Positions 16,819 to 31,781 of a stretch of 64,000 nucleotides of DNA are shown here, piece after piece; position 1 is the stretch's first letter, and each line of letters begins with the position of its first letter. This DNA is from Siphonodentalium dalli (taxonomy: Eukaryota > Mollusca > Scaphopoda > Gadilida > Siphonodentaliidae). The position numbers were made by a program, and so were the translations under genes. The stretch lies in NCBI GenBank assembly GCA_032622095.1, contig CP136069.1, positions 38,354,194 to 38,418,193 of the forward strand, given 5' to 3'. The notes beneath the pieces are model-generated. The model was not told where the DNA came from. It saw nothing but the letters and a program-made list of their open reading frames with translations, and searched no databases.

Positions 16819-17816
16819 TTATATACATTTAGCGAAAAAGCCACTTTTGTAAAAAAAAAAGTGTATCGTGACAAAACCAGCCCAAAATATCCCATAGCAC
16901 CCTTGGCAAAAGTTAACAGGAAAAAAAAATTCTTTATATTGAAACCTGATGATTTAATTTAAGTCAATCCTGCGCGAGTCCAAATGCGCCCAAAACATTA
17001 CGCGTTTTTCTTTCCGGTATCAATGACTTATCGATGTAATTATGGGCTTGCAGTTATGAGCTGTTGCGCGTTCACCGAGAAATAACTGCAACTAGTCACG
17101 TGGGCGCCGACCAATCGAAATGCTGGATTTAGTGATAATCACACTTAGTATGTAAATATATATAAATATTACTGTTACAGTGGAATTGTCGATAAAAGTC
17201 CAATTAGTCAAATAAGATACCAAAGTGTAAACTAGACGGTAACATTGGAATAGTTCAAAGCAATGGAAACATATCCTCAGTGAAAATCATATCTGGACTA
17301 AAACATTCAAACTTACTGTTCGATTATCGATGTCTTTTGACAGATCACTGTCACAGTTTTGTTTACATAACACTAGTTTCAACACGCAAAAGTGTGTTAT
17401 TGGAGAACTATCCATAATGAAAATGAGAACAAAGTATAGATATTTCTCCATGCTCCAAGTCAATTGTTATAGGTTAAAATAAGTTTTGTTCCCAGGGGAA
17501 TAGATGGTCTATCTCTTTGTAAACATGTATTATATAGTTACCGGGGTATAAAATATTAGATCTGAATCGAAGACTCCTGTCCGAAAATGCTTCTATCGAT
17601 TAATATTAATTTTATTTCGAATATTTTCTGGTCTAAAAAGGTGTGGTTGTTTAGCTAACGACCAATAGTGGTTACTGTTAACAGAGACCAGCAATTTTAT
17701 TGTGTAGTTTTGTCACAAATAAACATTAATTATATAATCAGCAACAATCCGATCTCAGTCCCCGTATAGATTTCCATATTCAATGAGGTATCGGTATCGT
17801 AGCCGTTATCAACAAA
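16819..17816. other. Unassigned DNA to the unit end
   Basis: It holds poly-A runs at about 16851 and 16921. A CACGTG E-box and a CCAAT motif lie near 17097-17116 (GTCACGTGGGCGCCGACCAAT), a second promoter-like pair in the unit. No gene is recognised. Confidence 0.45.
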
Positions 17817-18482
17817 TAAATTCGTCCACGTATATAATACTCCAGAATCATAAAGTTTACATCCGCGGTTTCTGCCACATTATCATTGTCAAAATTGTCA
17901 AAATTCCTCCCTTCACCATTTACTAATAACAATACGTATATCTCGGCACAAAGTACAATATTCTTCCTTAATATACTCTTTTTTCAACCTCGATGTCCCC
18001 AAAATTTCAAATGCACACACACTTTCTAGATGCACGAACTAAAACACCGCACTTCGTGTCGCCTCTCGTCATATGTATACGTAATCCAATACGCATAAAG
18101 AGCGCTCGTTCAACGATAATTCTCTCGCACCTTCGCGTAGTATATGTGTTACCTTTGCTGATGCAATGAAAGGACGTTCAATGTATATTATATTGCGTGA
18201 AAAATATATTGACTATCACATTGATTATTAACTATATTATGAACATCGCTCTTTTACGATTCCCATGTATTTGAGGGCGGCGACCTGTGATATTATATAG
18301 TTCGTATGTGACTGTTTCTGTTTGAAAATATCTTTCGGACAGGCATGTACGATATTTCGTCATTGCTGTGTGTGTTCGGGAGGGTTTATGTGGACACGCA
18401 TGCCCATGTTCAGATCACATATATGCATGGCCGTCATACTAGCGTCTGATAAGTCTTGAACCAGCCAGACGATACAATATAT

Positions 18483-18640
18483 ACACAGAACGACACGATG
18501 TGTAAATGGGTTTGTCGATACGGCACGAGTGCTGTCGCGGAAGGATAGAACGAGAGGCGCTTGCGCCTCGAGTTTTATCCTTTCGCAACAGCACGAGTGC
18601 CGTGTCGACAAACCCATTTACACAACGTGTAGTTCTGTGT
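18483..18640. repeat. Fold-back 1 hairpin, unit 2
   Basis: Same 158-bp hairpin as at 667-824; no difference from unit 1 was noticed by eye. Confidence 0.9.
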
Positions 18641-18946
18641 TTATTACACGCTTCGAGTCCTAGAATCCGTGCATTAAAAATACAAGATTAGAAGGTTTAT
18701 TTAGGCTCATACAGGGCGTGTTTGTCATGTGTGATGATTCTTTTATTTAAATAGTTCCAGTTTCATGGTTGAGTCGAACGTCATTTTACGTCAACGAGAT
18801 GGGTATGGAACGTACGTTCCATACGGATTTGTAAATATGGAACAGCAATAACACTGTACTTCTAGGAACAAGCGTGAAATAAATGTGTATCCGATCATAT
18901 GAATAGGTTTCATTGCCGCGTTAATGTCTACTCGAGTGGAATTATA

Positions 18947-21900
18947 TAACACTAGCAGGTTAGCCCGCCACTGGCGGCAATCGTCAGAAACATGACAATT
19001 TTTAATATTTTTAATTAATGTTTTTAATTAATTTTTTTTAATTAATTATTTAATTGAATTTTTTGTTTTTCAATGAGTTAATTGTGCCTTTTTAATTTTT
19101 TAATTGAATTTTATTTTTTAATTTTACCCGATTTTTTTTTTCAATGAGTTAATTGTGCCTTTGAATTTACTAGCTTTAAAAAAAAAAAATTTATACATTT
19201 TTTAATTTAATTTTATGTTTTTCAATGAGTTAATGGTGCCTTTTTAATTTTGTAATTATTTTTTTTTTCAATTTGACCCGATTTGACCTTGAATTGATCT
19301 TTTTCAAGGTCAAGGTCAGGTCGGGGTCACAATTTAACCCGCCCATGACACTTTCCGTAGGTAGCAAGTTTGAGCTCAATCGGTTCGAGTCTATAAAGGA
19401 CACACACATATATATCATTTGTAGGTACCCGTTTCAAGGTGAAGATCACCTTGGGCGGAAAAACTGACCCGATCCCCGTTCCTATGAAGCCCTGAGTACG
19501 TAGGAATCACACAACACGCTCATGTCTGGATACCGACGCTGACGCCCGTATACAGACGTAATAATCACATTACCACACGGCACAATCGTTTCGACGAGTC
19601 TACGACCAATTCCACGATTCTGCGACTTGACAATCACGGTGCTACGGCAGTTTAACGATTCTGCGACCAGTCTAATGCGATAAACACGAAAACAACATTG
19701 AGAAATGAATAATTCCAGAAATATGGACAGGAATGTACCATATATTATATTTCTATTAGGTACGGCGATCTTCGATTCGATAATCTGTAAAGAGTTCATC
19801 ACTAGATGGTTAGCACAACAATACATACTCTTTGACATAAATAGACCGGTTGTTTTGGTTTTACTGTGTAAAATTCGTCTTGAGAGTTGAGAAAATATAT
19901 ATAACGTCCTATAAAATTGAGTGGAAACCAAATAATATGATCGTACGTGACACGTAACGGGGCAACCTCACGCGGTGCTTCGTCGGATCTAGTTATGCGA
20001 AATTTGACCAGATTTGACCTTGAATTTACCGTTTTGAATGTCAATGTCAGGTCGGGGTTACGAGTTAAGCCGTCCAAAACACTGCCCGGACAAAAGTATC
20101 CCTAGCTATCGAATATCGTCGAAATCCGCCACTATTACCCGATTTGATCTTGAATCGACCATTTTGAAGATCAAGCATCACACTTTGACCCGTCCAAAAC
20201 ACTTCCCGGACAAACGTACACTTAGGTATCAAGTTTCGTCGAAATCCGTCCGGAAGTTTTCCCGGCCATCATAGCTAACAGACAAAAGTCACGAACTATA
20301 CATTAGGTTTTAGCCGGGTACCTGTCTGACGGGCATGTGGGTGAGACGAAATTTGTTGGCATCCCCATCTACACCAACACCCCCAAAAAATGGTGGAAAT
20401 CGGCCCAGTGGATACCCAGATACAGTTCAATGTCATTTAAAATCTCAAGTTCACGCCGCACGGGCATCCGGGTGTGACGAAATTGCTCAGCGCCTGAAAC
20501 TACCACCACATACCAAATTTGGTGAAAATCGGCTCAGCGGAGAACTTGAGTTCAAGGTCATTTGAAGGTCAAGGTCAAGATATACCCATGTTAGTCCTCA
20601 GGTCAAACTACATACCCGTACCAAGTTTCGTCAAAATCGGTTAGCCGTTTCCGATTCCATCGCGGAAACACACACACACATACATACACACACGCACAGA
20701 CCACAAACTTTCCTCAAATATATAATAGATTCTTTATGGAGGTCAAGTTTAAATTGATATCGTACTCCCATGTTTCTGTTCGTCAGATACAGACTCGAGT
20801 ATGTAGGAGCCTCGATACCGGTATATTTCTAAAGGATAGCTATAAAAGGCCTCTGAATATTGACATGAGCGCGTACATCGCAACACATATCTAGCAAAAT
20901 GGCCCTTTAAGTGAGATGTCTTTCAACAGAGGTCAAGGTCGTTTTATGGTCAAGGTCAAGGTCATATAAGCCCCCCACATCAACTTGACAACAAATTTGG
21001 TTGAGGCTTAATTCCAATTTGCCCAACGAAGGCGACCCATGTTATGATGGACATATAATTTGACTTCCTCGCTGCCACCACTGCTCACAAATGATTTCAA
21101 ATAATAAGCCGCGTTCCGATGTTGAGTGTGAATACCTGGCAGCCAGCCAATACTATTCGCGCGACATACAACCGTGAAAAAATCCCCCTTGTTAGGGTAG
21201 ATTGGTTCAATCATTTATCTCGAAGGAATTGATAAGCCGCTGATATGTCTGTGAGGCCAAATCGTTGCGAGACGGGAACTTATTGAATATGTTGTCCGCC
21301 TATTAGGGGGATTTTTCGCTAAGCAATTTGTCCGGAGGAAAATTACACGCAGCTAAGGCGGGATCGTTATTACAAAACACCATAAGTAAACATCGGCGCA
21401 ACACACGATGTCGTGCTATACATTGTTGGAAAGGGTACATCCTTGGCTATTCAACTGTGGTAATTTGATTCTGAAGCAGGCACGTTTGCTTGTGCTATTT
21501 TCGCATATATCTTTTGCGAAAACGGTTATAAATGCAACCAAGTCTAGTATACTGATGTGAAATCAGTGTTTCCTGCGGAGACCAATTTTTTTCTGGATTC
21601 TAGCCCACAACACCAAATGACGCAAATGACGTCATGGACCATGTCATGACGTCTTCGCTGATTTTATTCAGCTAACCAACGAAATTGGTCAAACGAAACT
21701 AATCTATAGGCCAAAATCATATAGGAATTGTTCAGAAAAACTAAAGTTGTTAATTTTATAACCATCCCGTTGGTCCACTTCCGATTCTGTGTCACCGTTT
21801 CTTTTTGGGATATTATTGTTCCCATGATTCTATGCGAAAGCGAAGCGGAAGTCACGTGATTTTTAACCCATTTTTCTTGTCCGGATTTTCATCGCGTCGA

Positions 21901-22689
21901 AATGCTGTTTCATGGTATTGTAAAAATTAATGACGTCATTCACGCCTAAACTTGAAAAGCAACAACTAGTCAGGAGGCTGGTCAGAGAAAATGTTGCCAG
22001 AACAATTTTTGCTAAACATTTTTAGTACCATATGCCAACAATGTTAATAATGTGCTATGGGATACCCCGATAATTAAAATCATTGTTGGCAATTTTCTAG
22101 TTACCTCTGTCAAGGTCAAAGGTCAAGGTCAAATTAGATATGCCAAATTTGCATAAATTGGACTATGCGGCGCGTTGTGGTTGCTAATAACATAGCCATA
22201 CGTCTTTGGGTGATTTTTCACAACAAATGTTCACCTCAGTTCTGTGATTGATGTCCATATTTGCGGGGGTATTTTCGCACTCAATTGACAACGGTCTTTA
22301 ACTATCAAAGCGATTAACCCCGCAGTGCCGATGGCGGTGATTTTGGTGATTGGGAGTGGAGAATGAGTGCTCAGAGCTCGTCCAAAACGCGACAACGACG
22401 CGTCCCGTGGTTTTTTACCCTTAGATGGGAAGTTTGGTCTCGATCGGTGCAGCCGTTTTCGATTCTATAAAGGATATACACACATATATATATACGTAGT
22501 TCTCAAATTATATAGGAGACTAGCAGGTTAGCCCGCCACTGGCGGCATTCGTCCCATGGCTTTGTTCGAAAAAGCAATTGGAACAGGTTCCGATACACTT
22601 GTGCTGCATTTGCAGCCGACATTGCCGTGGGGATGCCCGTTCCTACACGCGTTTTCGATTCTATGAAGTACCCACATATATACACACAT

Positions 22690-22778
<89 letters not shown>

Positions 22779-23345
22779 CGGAAGTCTCAAATTATATAGT
22801 AGACTAGCCGATGAGCCCGACGTTGTCCGGGCTATTCAAAAACCAAATTTCAAGTCGATAGCTCTACCCGTTTCCGAGATCTGGTCTGCGCATGCGCGAA
22901 GCTGGCGTCGCACGGGCTCGGCGACCCGATATAATTCGTATCCGGGGCAAGATACATTCAAATACCAAATTTCAAGTCGACAGCTCCATCCGTTTCCGAG
23001 ATCTGGTCTGCGCATGCGCTAAGCTGGCGTCGCACGGGCTCGGCGACCCGATCAAATTCGTATCCGGGGCAAGATACATTCACATAGCAAATTTCAAGTC
23101 GATAGCTCCATCCGTTTCCGAGATCTCGTCTGCGCATGCGTGAAGCGGGCGCCGCACGGGCTCGACAATACGACAACGTCCACCGCCTGGTCAAACTACA
23201 CACACGTACCAAGTTTCGTCCCGATCGGTCGAGAATCGTAGATTTGTATTAATGACATACATACAGACAGACAGACATACAGACAGACAGAGGTCTTCAA
23301 CATATATATCAGATATATACGTAGTTCTCAAAATATATAGTAGTT
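18947..23345. mobile_element. Composite repeat island, unit 2
   Basis: Bracketed by TGGAATTATA at 18937-18946 and 23346-23355, as in unit 1. Its AT tracts are slightly different in length. The first 122-bp copy reads GCTGGCGTCG where unit 1 has GCTGTCGTCG. Confidence 0.65.
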
Positions 23346-23721
23346 TGGAATTATAATTCCAAGAATAAATTTGCAGAACGAGCTATCACGATTCAAACTT
23401 TACTTTTTGGAGATCCAAGCTTATCAAATTCCAATAATGAAGAAATTTATTTTCAAGCCTGTCCAAAACTTTATACAAGAGACACATCCCAGGATAAGAG
23501 CATACGGATTTTAATAGCAGATGACTATTGGGGGGGGGGGGGTATACAATAGCAATAATAATTCTGAGTATACATGTACAGGTGACAACTGCAGTCGAAA
23601 ACACCTCATGAACTTAGCCACTGCATTTTTACCTTGAAGATGAACAGTATATTTCATCACAACCAGATAGATACTGTCGATTCGTATAATTTTGAACAAG
23701 TTGGAAGAGACCAGCAGCAGC

Positions 23722-23764
<43 letters not shown>

Positions 23765-24198
23765 TATACCATTCATACACGTATAAATACCATATATAAT
23801 TGTTTAATGCCATGTCCATTTTTTTTCACTTGACTGTTTGGTGAACGGGAGAGAAGTCAAACTGTCTAGTTTGGCATACTAAACACCACGGCTGGAACGC
23901 CGCATAAATATCGCTATCAGTTAACCCTGTTTTTATCCTGAATTATTGTTCGTCTTGGCATGTTTGTTTAAACAAGATTTCTCTCACGACTCAAGCGCCG
24001 TAACTCTATCTCTAATTGGTTCGCGCGAGATATTGGTCAGAAATTTTAATACGAAAGGGAATGGTTTGTCTGTGTCAAGCAAGCATAATGACCATAGTTG
24101 TACGGGTCCGGTGGTGGTGGAGGGGTGGGCGGTGGTGGGCTCGTTCGGTTCTGAGTTTGTTGCTGCCTGATTTTGAACAGTTGCCACGCGAAGTGACA

Positions 24199-24899
24199 CT
24201 GGTAACATAATTCGACATTCTGCAAGCTGCATCTACATGTATATACAGAGGATAGCTTCTTAGTTCTGCACGGACAGCATTATTTGATGAATATTTTCCA
24301 GCACCTAATAAACGTTTGCAACATTTAATATGAACTGACTCACACGTTAGGCGATCGTGATTTTTAGATGTTATTTCGACACCCCACAGTTCACTGCCAT
24401 ATATATATAGGATTATTGGTTTGATCCGTTTATGGAACAGTTTGAGTGGCGTTAACAGGGGGGGGGGGTGATGTATGGTTACACGCATCGAATAGTGATT
24501 GCATCGCTTTTAGCCCTTTTGCACTTAAGTTTGTGATAGCTTTGTGAACTTGTCATTACTAGAAAAGGTTATTCCAAGGTAAGTATATATTCCCTGATAT
24601 TTTCGAGTTTGGTCTCAGATATATGAAAGGATGGAATTATTGTTGTTTGTCTCGCCCGAAAAATCATGCAATTAGTTTTTTCCGTGTTAAGTTCATTCGC
24701 ATCAGTGTACATTTTCAGATGGTTTAGACAGTTTTGGAGTCTCGTTGAACTATCAGACAATACAACGAGGTCGTCAGCGAAAGGAATGTGATTGCATTGA
24801 CTACCCCCGGTCGTCACTGGATCACATGCACGATTCGTCAAAGATATTCCTAATGTCATCGATGAATATTTTGAATAAATTCGGTGATAATATATGTAT
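24199..24899 (-). pseudogene. Broken LINE reverse transcriptase, unit 2
   Basis: Same frameshifted fragment as at 6385-7085. A private change at about 24184, just outside the fragment, marks this copy. A shorter G run near 24460 extends one frame so that the RIKPIILY to ELRSYPLY part reads continuously for 137 codons. Confidence 0.85.
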
Positions 24900-25156
24900 G
24901 AGGTGGTGAGGTTGAAAAGGACATTTCAGATGTCGATGTGGTGCGGTGGTGGATTACATGGAATTACCTGGTTACTCCTAAAAGGAGGTTGCTCATATGT
25001 GGGCGTAAAGAAGAACAAGTAAGTAAGATATTCACAGTGTGACAGGAAGTGGAACCTGGGTGAACATTAATTTGCAAGTATGTATCACTGGTTAACCTTT
25101 TTACGGCGGGAGCCAAGCTGGTGCAGCATTAGCGATCCTGTGTCATTATATATATT

Positions 25157-25420
25157 CAACCTTCCATGGCTGGAGCTTACTGGAATTTTGCCCAAACTAT
25201 GTGCCAAATCCATTCGTTTATTTATGACAGTCTTCCGTAGGGAGCCTCGCGTATACAGCAGAATGCACTGGCTTACAATGTCCAGATAAATATTGTTATA
25301 GGCCAATATGTATTCTTTTATGCGAGGCTCCCTATGGGAGACTCGCGTATATCAACGAATGCCTTTGGCACAGCTAGATTTTGCGCAAAATCCCAGTAAG
25401 CGGCAGTCATGGAAGGGTTA
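25157..25420. mobile_element. Fold-back 2 element, unit 2
   Basis: Same imperfect inverted repeat and flanking ATATATATT as at 7343-7606. Confidence 0.7.
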
Positions 25421-26388
25421 ATATATATTGTTTTGCAGAACGTGCTATTTCAGAAATACCGGTATATATGGTGTTGACTTTCATTAACAAGACCAGGGGC
25501 GCCGGAGGATAGGGTGCAGGTGGGGGGGGGGGGGTACAGATATGAAACGAAACATTGCAATTTTGCCATTGCTGATACATTTATATTTGACAAGAATCGT
25601 TATTTTATAATTTTATTGAAGATAGCATTTAAACTCAACTTTGATTATATCGGCTTTTTAAATATAGTTAGGCAGCACCACGCAGGCTCCTTAGTGAATT
25701 TGGTTTTCAGTATAAATGCGATATTGACCTTAAAATGCGGCATCAATTCGTCAATTCTAAAACAATCTCTAATTTCAAACTATCGATTTGAACTAAATAA
25801 TCATTATCCTTTGTAACAAATGTATGGTTTAGTATTATAACAAACATGGCCACATTCACAATATGAAAGATAACACATCCTAATTATGTAAAAACAAATA
25901 GATGATTTTATTTAGTAAAACCACTTTGTCACATAATTAGAACATATCGCTCACATTGTGAGGTTGGTCAGGTGTTGCGAGAGTACGAAATCATACATTC
26001 GTTATGGAGGACAATGATTTTTAGAGAGAGAGAGAGAGGGAGAGAGAGAGATAGAGAGATATCTTTGTTACCTCCACGTATAGGAGAGATCGATATACAT
26101 GACATATAAATACAGTTGGATTAAAGTGGGCCCCCCTGGCCAGTGTGGTGGGCCATTATGTACAAGTATGCAGGTTACAAAGACATACACACAGAAGGAG
26201 TTTTTCAAACTTTGTGGAACAACAATGCAACGTTCAAATTGTTCCCATGCGGTAGATTTATTAAATTACTCAAGGTTATTGCCCAAGTTTGGAAATCAGA
26301 TATTATTGAGACATCAGTCATCCCCACCCACTGAAACGAATACCCCAGAAGGTGCTGACGGATGACATGTCTCACATTTACATTGCAG

Positions 26389-26418
26389 AAACTCTCAGAA
26401 AAAGCGGCCGCTCCACTG
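26389..26418 (+). other. Possible micro-exon, unit 2
   Basis: Identical 30-nt segment with the same acceptor and donor as at 8575-8604. The overlapping small ORFs precede it at 26099-26365 and 26158-26334. Confidence 0.35.
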
Positions 26419-27192
26419 GTAAGTAAATTATGTTTAATAATTTAGATGGAACATTCTGGGTTAGAGCTAGCTTCGTCATCGCTGGTCGGCCTATATATCG
26501 GCATAATGTGTCATCCACCTCACCAACTTAGCCGCATGAGGTTCATCAATGTTACAACACGAAATCCATATTTCGGAATTTAGTGACTCTGAAGCAAATT
26601 TTACATTATTTTGACTGGGATGATGGGGAAATTCCCAAATAATTTGAAAGAACGTTTGATTCATCCCTAACTTTTACCCAAAATAAAATAAACACTTTGA
26701 AACGTCATGCCGGACACAACATTGGTTCGAAATTTAAGAGCAAATATAGGATGAAATTGTTCTGATAGTTTGCTTTGTAACGAACATCTAAAAAAAATCC
26801 TGTGGCAGCCATTATTGCCTGTAAAAATCTCATAACAATAAGCCCATGCGTGTTCCTATGGCACCAGACGAATAACACGGCGTCAGCGAACTCACCTTTA
26901 TGGACGGTGTAAACTGTTGTGTAAAGGGACCCAAAGGCACTCGAAGTGAGTGAGTGTGCAAAATATAAATAAAAGTCTGTAAAAACGTCACTATTATGAA
27001 GGACACGAATAAATAAACAAATTTTGTTCTTATATAAATTATAAAATGTTATCCAATAATTAACTTTCGCGTGTTGAAATCATTGTAAGGTAAACAAAAC
27101 TGTTACAGTGATTTGTCAACATGCTAATCGCGTAGGAAGTTCAAATATTTTATTCCAAATATTATTTTGAGAATATGCTTCAATGCTTAGAC

Positions 27193-27445
27193 AAGCCTTG
27201 AAATAGTGTGTCTGTCATTTGCAGAATGAGGTCCCCAGGGGGTGAATTTAGTGATGCTACCCCGCATAGCGGACTAGCATCACCAAATTCACCCTCTGGG
27301 GATCTAATTCTGCTTACACCTGAGCAGAATGAGGTTCCCAGAGGGTGAATTTGGTGATGCTAGCCCGCTATGCGGGGTAGCATCACTAAATTCACCCTCT
27401 GGGGACCTCATTCTGCAAACGACAGACACACTATGTCAAGGCTTG
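27193..27445. mobile_element. Nested palindromic MITE, unit 2
   Basis: Same element with TGCTTAGAC on both sides. The membrane-like small ORF follows at 27433-27648. Confidence 0.88.
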
Positions 27446-27764
27446 TGCTTAGACCTTTTACAATTTTTCATTGCTTGATGACAGTTGTTTTACAAACATT
27501 TATAATATTTATTTTATTTTTACGTGAACCCACTGCAAATGTATTATGTCCCTTTAAAGAAGATCCGTATGATTTGACTCCATATCCTGAATGTGTGTCT
27601 GTTCGAGACAGTCCAATCGTACACCTCTATACTGACCGTTTCAGATAAGTTTTCATAATTCTCATAACTCTCATATCGTTATTACATTCCCCAATCTGCC
27701 AGAAACTGAATTCACATCCACATTTTTAAAAGCCATCCTATACCGTGCGGTGTGACTAAACACC

Positions 27765-28278
27765 GCCCGGACCAGCCCGGACCAGCCCGGACCGCCCCTG
27801 TGGAGTATAGGGGTGATTTTAGTGGCAATATATGTGCAGGTGTGTCATGGAAACCCACACACGCACGGGCAGGGGTCGCGATCACACAGAAGTGTCGCTA
27901 TAAACCCTCAGAATATGTTCGCCGCGAATGAAGCTAACAACCCGGACCGCCCCTGTTGCGTCTATGGGTGATTTTAATGTCCATATATGTGCGCGGGTGT
28001 CAATGAAACCCACATACGCACGGAGTGTGGTCACGGCCAAACAAAAGTGCCGATATTAACCCCTAAACTTGCCGTGTAGTGGCGTGCCTCTTTCTCATTG
28101 TGTGTTAATTGACATCGTGGACACCCTGGTGCACCGTTCTCCTATGGAATCCAGCGCCTTAATTTATTAGCTTCCTGTACCATCCCTGGTCAAGTGGTCC
28201 ATCTAATCTGCTATGATGCTGGTGTCCCTGCTGAATTGATATGATGCTGGTGTCCCTGCTGAATTGCTATGATGCTGG
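27765..28278. repeat. Local tandem duplications, unit 2
   Basis: The 10-bp, 155-bp and 28-bp repeats described at 9951-10464, in the same order. Confidence 0.88.
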
Positions 28279-29032
28279 AAGGCAAACTGATGCCGTTACG
28301 ACACAATACCGATATGTTTTCCAATGTTGTCATTTTCTCGTTGTTTGGCTAATTTGGGAAAAATCCGTGCCTGTATATGAAACAACAAGAGCATATGTAT
28401 TCAATTCAATTCAATAATGATTGCGTTGGTGTTTGCAAAACGGCCTGAATAACCATCTTGATTATAGTCGAATTGCAACATATATATAAATATGTTTTTG
28501 AATGTGTTCAGATTATCCGAATACCGCGAAATTGAAAACTTAAGACAAAATGACGGTACTTTTTCTTAACAGCATCAGTTTTCTTTAACATGCATCACCA
28601 TAGAAATTCAGCAGGAACCGCCCGCATCATAGCACATCAGCAGGACCTCATAACCAGGGTGTACAAACACCATCGTCATTTTCACTAGAATCTGTTTCCA
28701 GAGGCGATATTTCGTGGGAGAACATGAATCAGTAATTTATTACGTGGGGGGGGGGGGGGGCGGAGTTAAACTGCGATTACGCGGATTATAGGTCATTATT
28801 GGTTTTGAATTGCACGTGGTCGCCGGTACCAGGTTTAAGGGGAGACACACGATTTGCATAAATCCAGCAAAAATGGCAAGTGATTTTCAACAAAGAGTTT
28901 CTCTGGATTTATCTGGCAAACAATCTCGAGTTTTTCATATCAGCATCTTCATTGTATATATAATCTGAGCAGTTATCAAGAGACAATAAAAACAACGGAA
29001 TTTAATACATTTGAGGGGGGTGAAAATATTAT

Positions 29033-29308
29033 TTAATTTTGTTCTCCCTTTCGGTACCAAGAACTGCTAGAATAATTAATAATTTCACACAAAACTGCAA
29101 TCACCAAATAGCTTATTGCCTTGGCTCCATGAAAGGAGGCTTCATATCTTTCATAAAGTTGAGTTAGAATTGTAATTGCATAATATAGCATCATACCCCC
29201 ATATATTACAATGAAGAATAAAGCAGTCACAAATATTCCAGCCCAATAGAAAACAGATGTTGATATGCAGTGTGGTCCACTCAAGCAGAGAGTAATCAAC
29301 TTGAATTA
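29033..29308 (-). CDS. Minus-strand hydrophobic ORF, unit 2
   Basis: Same frame as at 11217-11492, same hydrophobic segment and no ATG start; likely an exon or remnant. Confidence 0.3.
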
Positions 29309-30492
29309 GGCCAGAGTTTTAAGAGAAATGGTGGTCAGCTTTAACTTGATTATGAAAACATGACCCATGCATAGGGGTGGCTTTCCGATAGTGTTTTGTT
29401 GTTTCATCAGGATACCAATCATTTAATTGTACTACATGTAGATTGCATTCACCATATGCAGTGTCACATATTTATAAACACCCATTTATCCCGATACACA
29501 TGAACAAATTATGCACAGGTGAAGTGAGAGGCGTGGATATATGTGGTCTGGTCTGTGCTGAGGTTGGTCTGTGCTGAGGTTATCCAAATAGGAAATCCAG
29601 CTGCACCCCATGTGAAGCAGACCGAAATATCCTAGTCTTAAAATATCATTTGCGCCCCCCCCCCCCCCCCGCTGCAATTGAAATTATCCAACTGATGGTC
29701 ATTTTAGTCCAAACCCATTGACATAAAGTAGGAACATATTCAACTTTTCGTCGAAAAGCAAACCATTTCACACTAAATACTGGTTGGAGTAGCAACATAT
29801 CAGATCAAATTTTAACCTAGTTTTGCTGTGAAATGTTGTGTCAGTTATGCCATTTCCAAAAGATCTTATTTGTTTAACTCTCGAATCCGGTTAAAATTGC
29901 TTCCGGAATTAGAATTAAAATTTGTCACGTGGCAGTCACCTCACATATGGACAAATCTCACATTCGAACATTTCGTTCTGATTAATTATCTGTATTGGCC
30001 TCCAGAGCACAACAGTAACAACAAATCGAATACAAGTGTTTCATTAATTTTGCCTCCATAATACAAATACTAATAATAGCTAATTATATTAGCACTCGCA
30101 CCAATCGTACCAAACATCTATTATGTAGTGGCATTTCTTAAATACAAATTTTCCTCGACCAGTAGCCAACCTCGTTCTAGCCCGATAATCTCTGGAAGGC
30201 AATACATATTACGTACCTCAAAACTTATCACCATGTAAATACGTTTGTATCGTCATCTTGATTTCATGTGTGTTGCTATATTGTATTGGGAGAGGTGCTT
30301 CATAAGTTGTAAGAAATTGCGCCCCAGTCCCTTTTGTATATTATGCAAATAAAATATGTTTCAAGTCAAGTCATGACATTTCCAAATGTTAAACGATTTA
30401 GCCAAAACTCCATGTGTCACCATGTTTATTTTTGGAATAGAGAGTCAGTTGAATTTCGCGTGTCTTCGGTGTTCATTCGGCCAGACGAAACA

Positions 30493-30589
<97 letters not shown>

Positions 30590-31343
30590 ACACACACTCC
30601 CCGCCTCTTGCTATCCCTAACACTATCTTCTCCCTGTTTCCATCCCTAACTCAAACTTAGTTATATATCTCCATTTCTCCTAAAAACATTATACAATCAT
30701 TTCCCGTTTGATCGATACCCCTCCCTCACTTATTGGGGAAGGGGCATGTCGCCAAAGAGGAGAATACTTCACATAAGCCCTCGGGCTTGTTGTCTGATCC
30801 CCATTTCCATACATTAACTCTTCTATTTTAGCATATTTGTATCATCTGTATATTATGTTATGTTGGATTTGAAAATAAAAATATGTTTACACCAAACATG
30901 GCATTCGTGGCACCAAAACCAGCGTGAAAACGTCTACATGCATCATCGAAAGTATCGCATTCTACAATACATATAAATATACAAGTAGGGATATTACATG
31001 ATGTATTAGAGCAGGAGTGAACATTGAGTGTAATCATTTCAACACTATGAAGTTTCCAATAATTAGCAATATCTCCAACTCAAATTGCAATTTCATGTTG
31101 ATATTTTCACCGAGATGTAATTATAAGTAATAATCTCGGTTCCCTAGTACAGTTACAGTCTAATGCCATCTTACCGATTAACAAACCCTTTATAAATTAG
31201 GGCCCTGTGAATCTGCACTTTTCCACAAATGCGAAATCCGATATTGAATCAGGACTCGGGAGGCAGATGTCAATATGGAAAAGCATCTCGCTGGGGGATA
31301 ACATCCTATAGTCGCAAGAAAATCGAGATCCATACAATTCTTC

Positions 31344-31467
31344 ATGCGCGATATACTCCTCTGTTGTAGAACCGGGGAAAACGCAGTTGTACCAGCACCA
31401 GCAGCTCGTCGGAGGACATTACATCATCGACCACTAGCTCACTCGCTGACTGCGGTGATGATTGATG
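31344..31467 (+). other. Candidate first exon, unit 2
   Basis: Same ATG and GATG/GTGAGTAT donor as at 13522-13645. Confidence 0.28.
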
Positions 31468-31781
31468 GTGAGTATCTCCCGATAAACACACACTACCAAA
31501 TTATACCAATCACTTCAAACCGGGTGGTTCGTGTTGCTACAGCTATACAGGTGATGATGCAGATGGATCATAAAATTCCCTGACTGTTGGTTTTTACACA
31601 ATTATAAAAGCTACGATTTCTTTATATGGTTAATATAATAGCTATTCGTTATTGTTACCAGTGGTAGTGTTCATTGTGCAAAAAGTCTCCATTGAACTAG
31701 TTATAAAACTCTAGGGCTCGTATTCACCAACTGAGTTTATGTACATGCATATAGTCCAGGTAGTTTATACTAGGCGGGGCT

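Larger units (their letters stand above)
1..17816. repeat. Tandem array unit 1 (about 17.8 kb)
   Basis: First full unit of a head-to-tail array. The 5' sequence at position 1 recurs at 17817, 35639 and 53477, so successive periods are 17816, 17822 and 17838 bp. All internal features recur in the same order and orientation. Unit 1 is the outlier: it carries bases not seen in the other copies at about 4191 (A versus T), 5087 (T versus G), in the GA tract near 8237, in the two flank positions beside the CT tract (about 12662 and 12679) and at about 14206. The phase is arbitrary because the array runs off both window ends. Confidence 0.97.
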
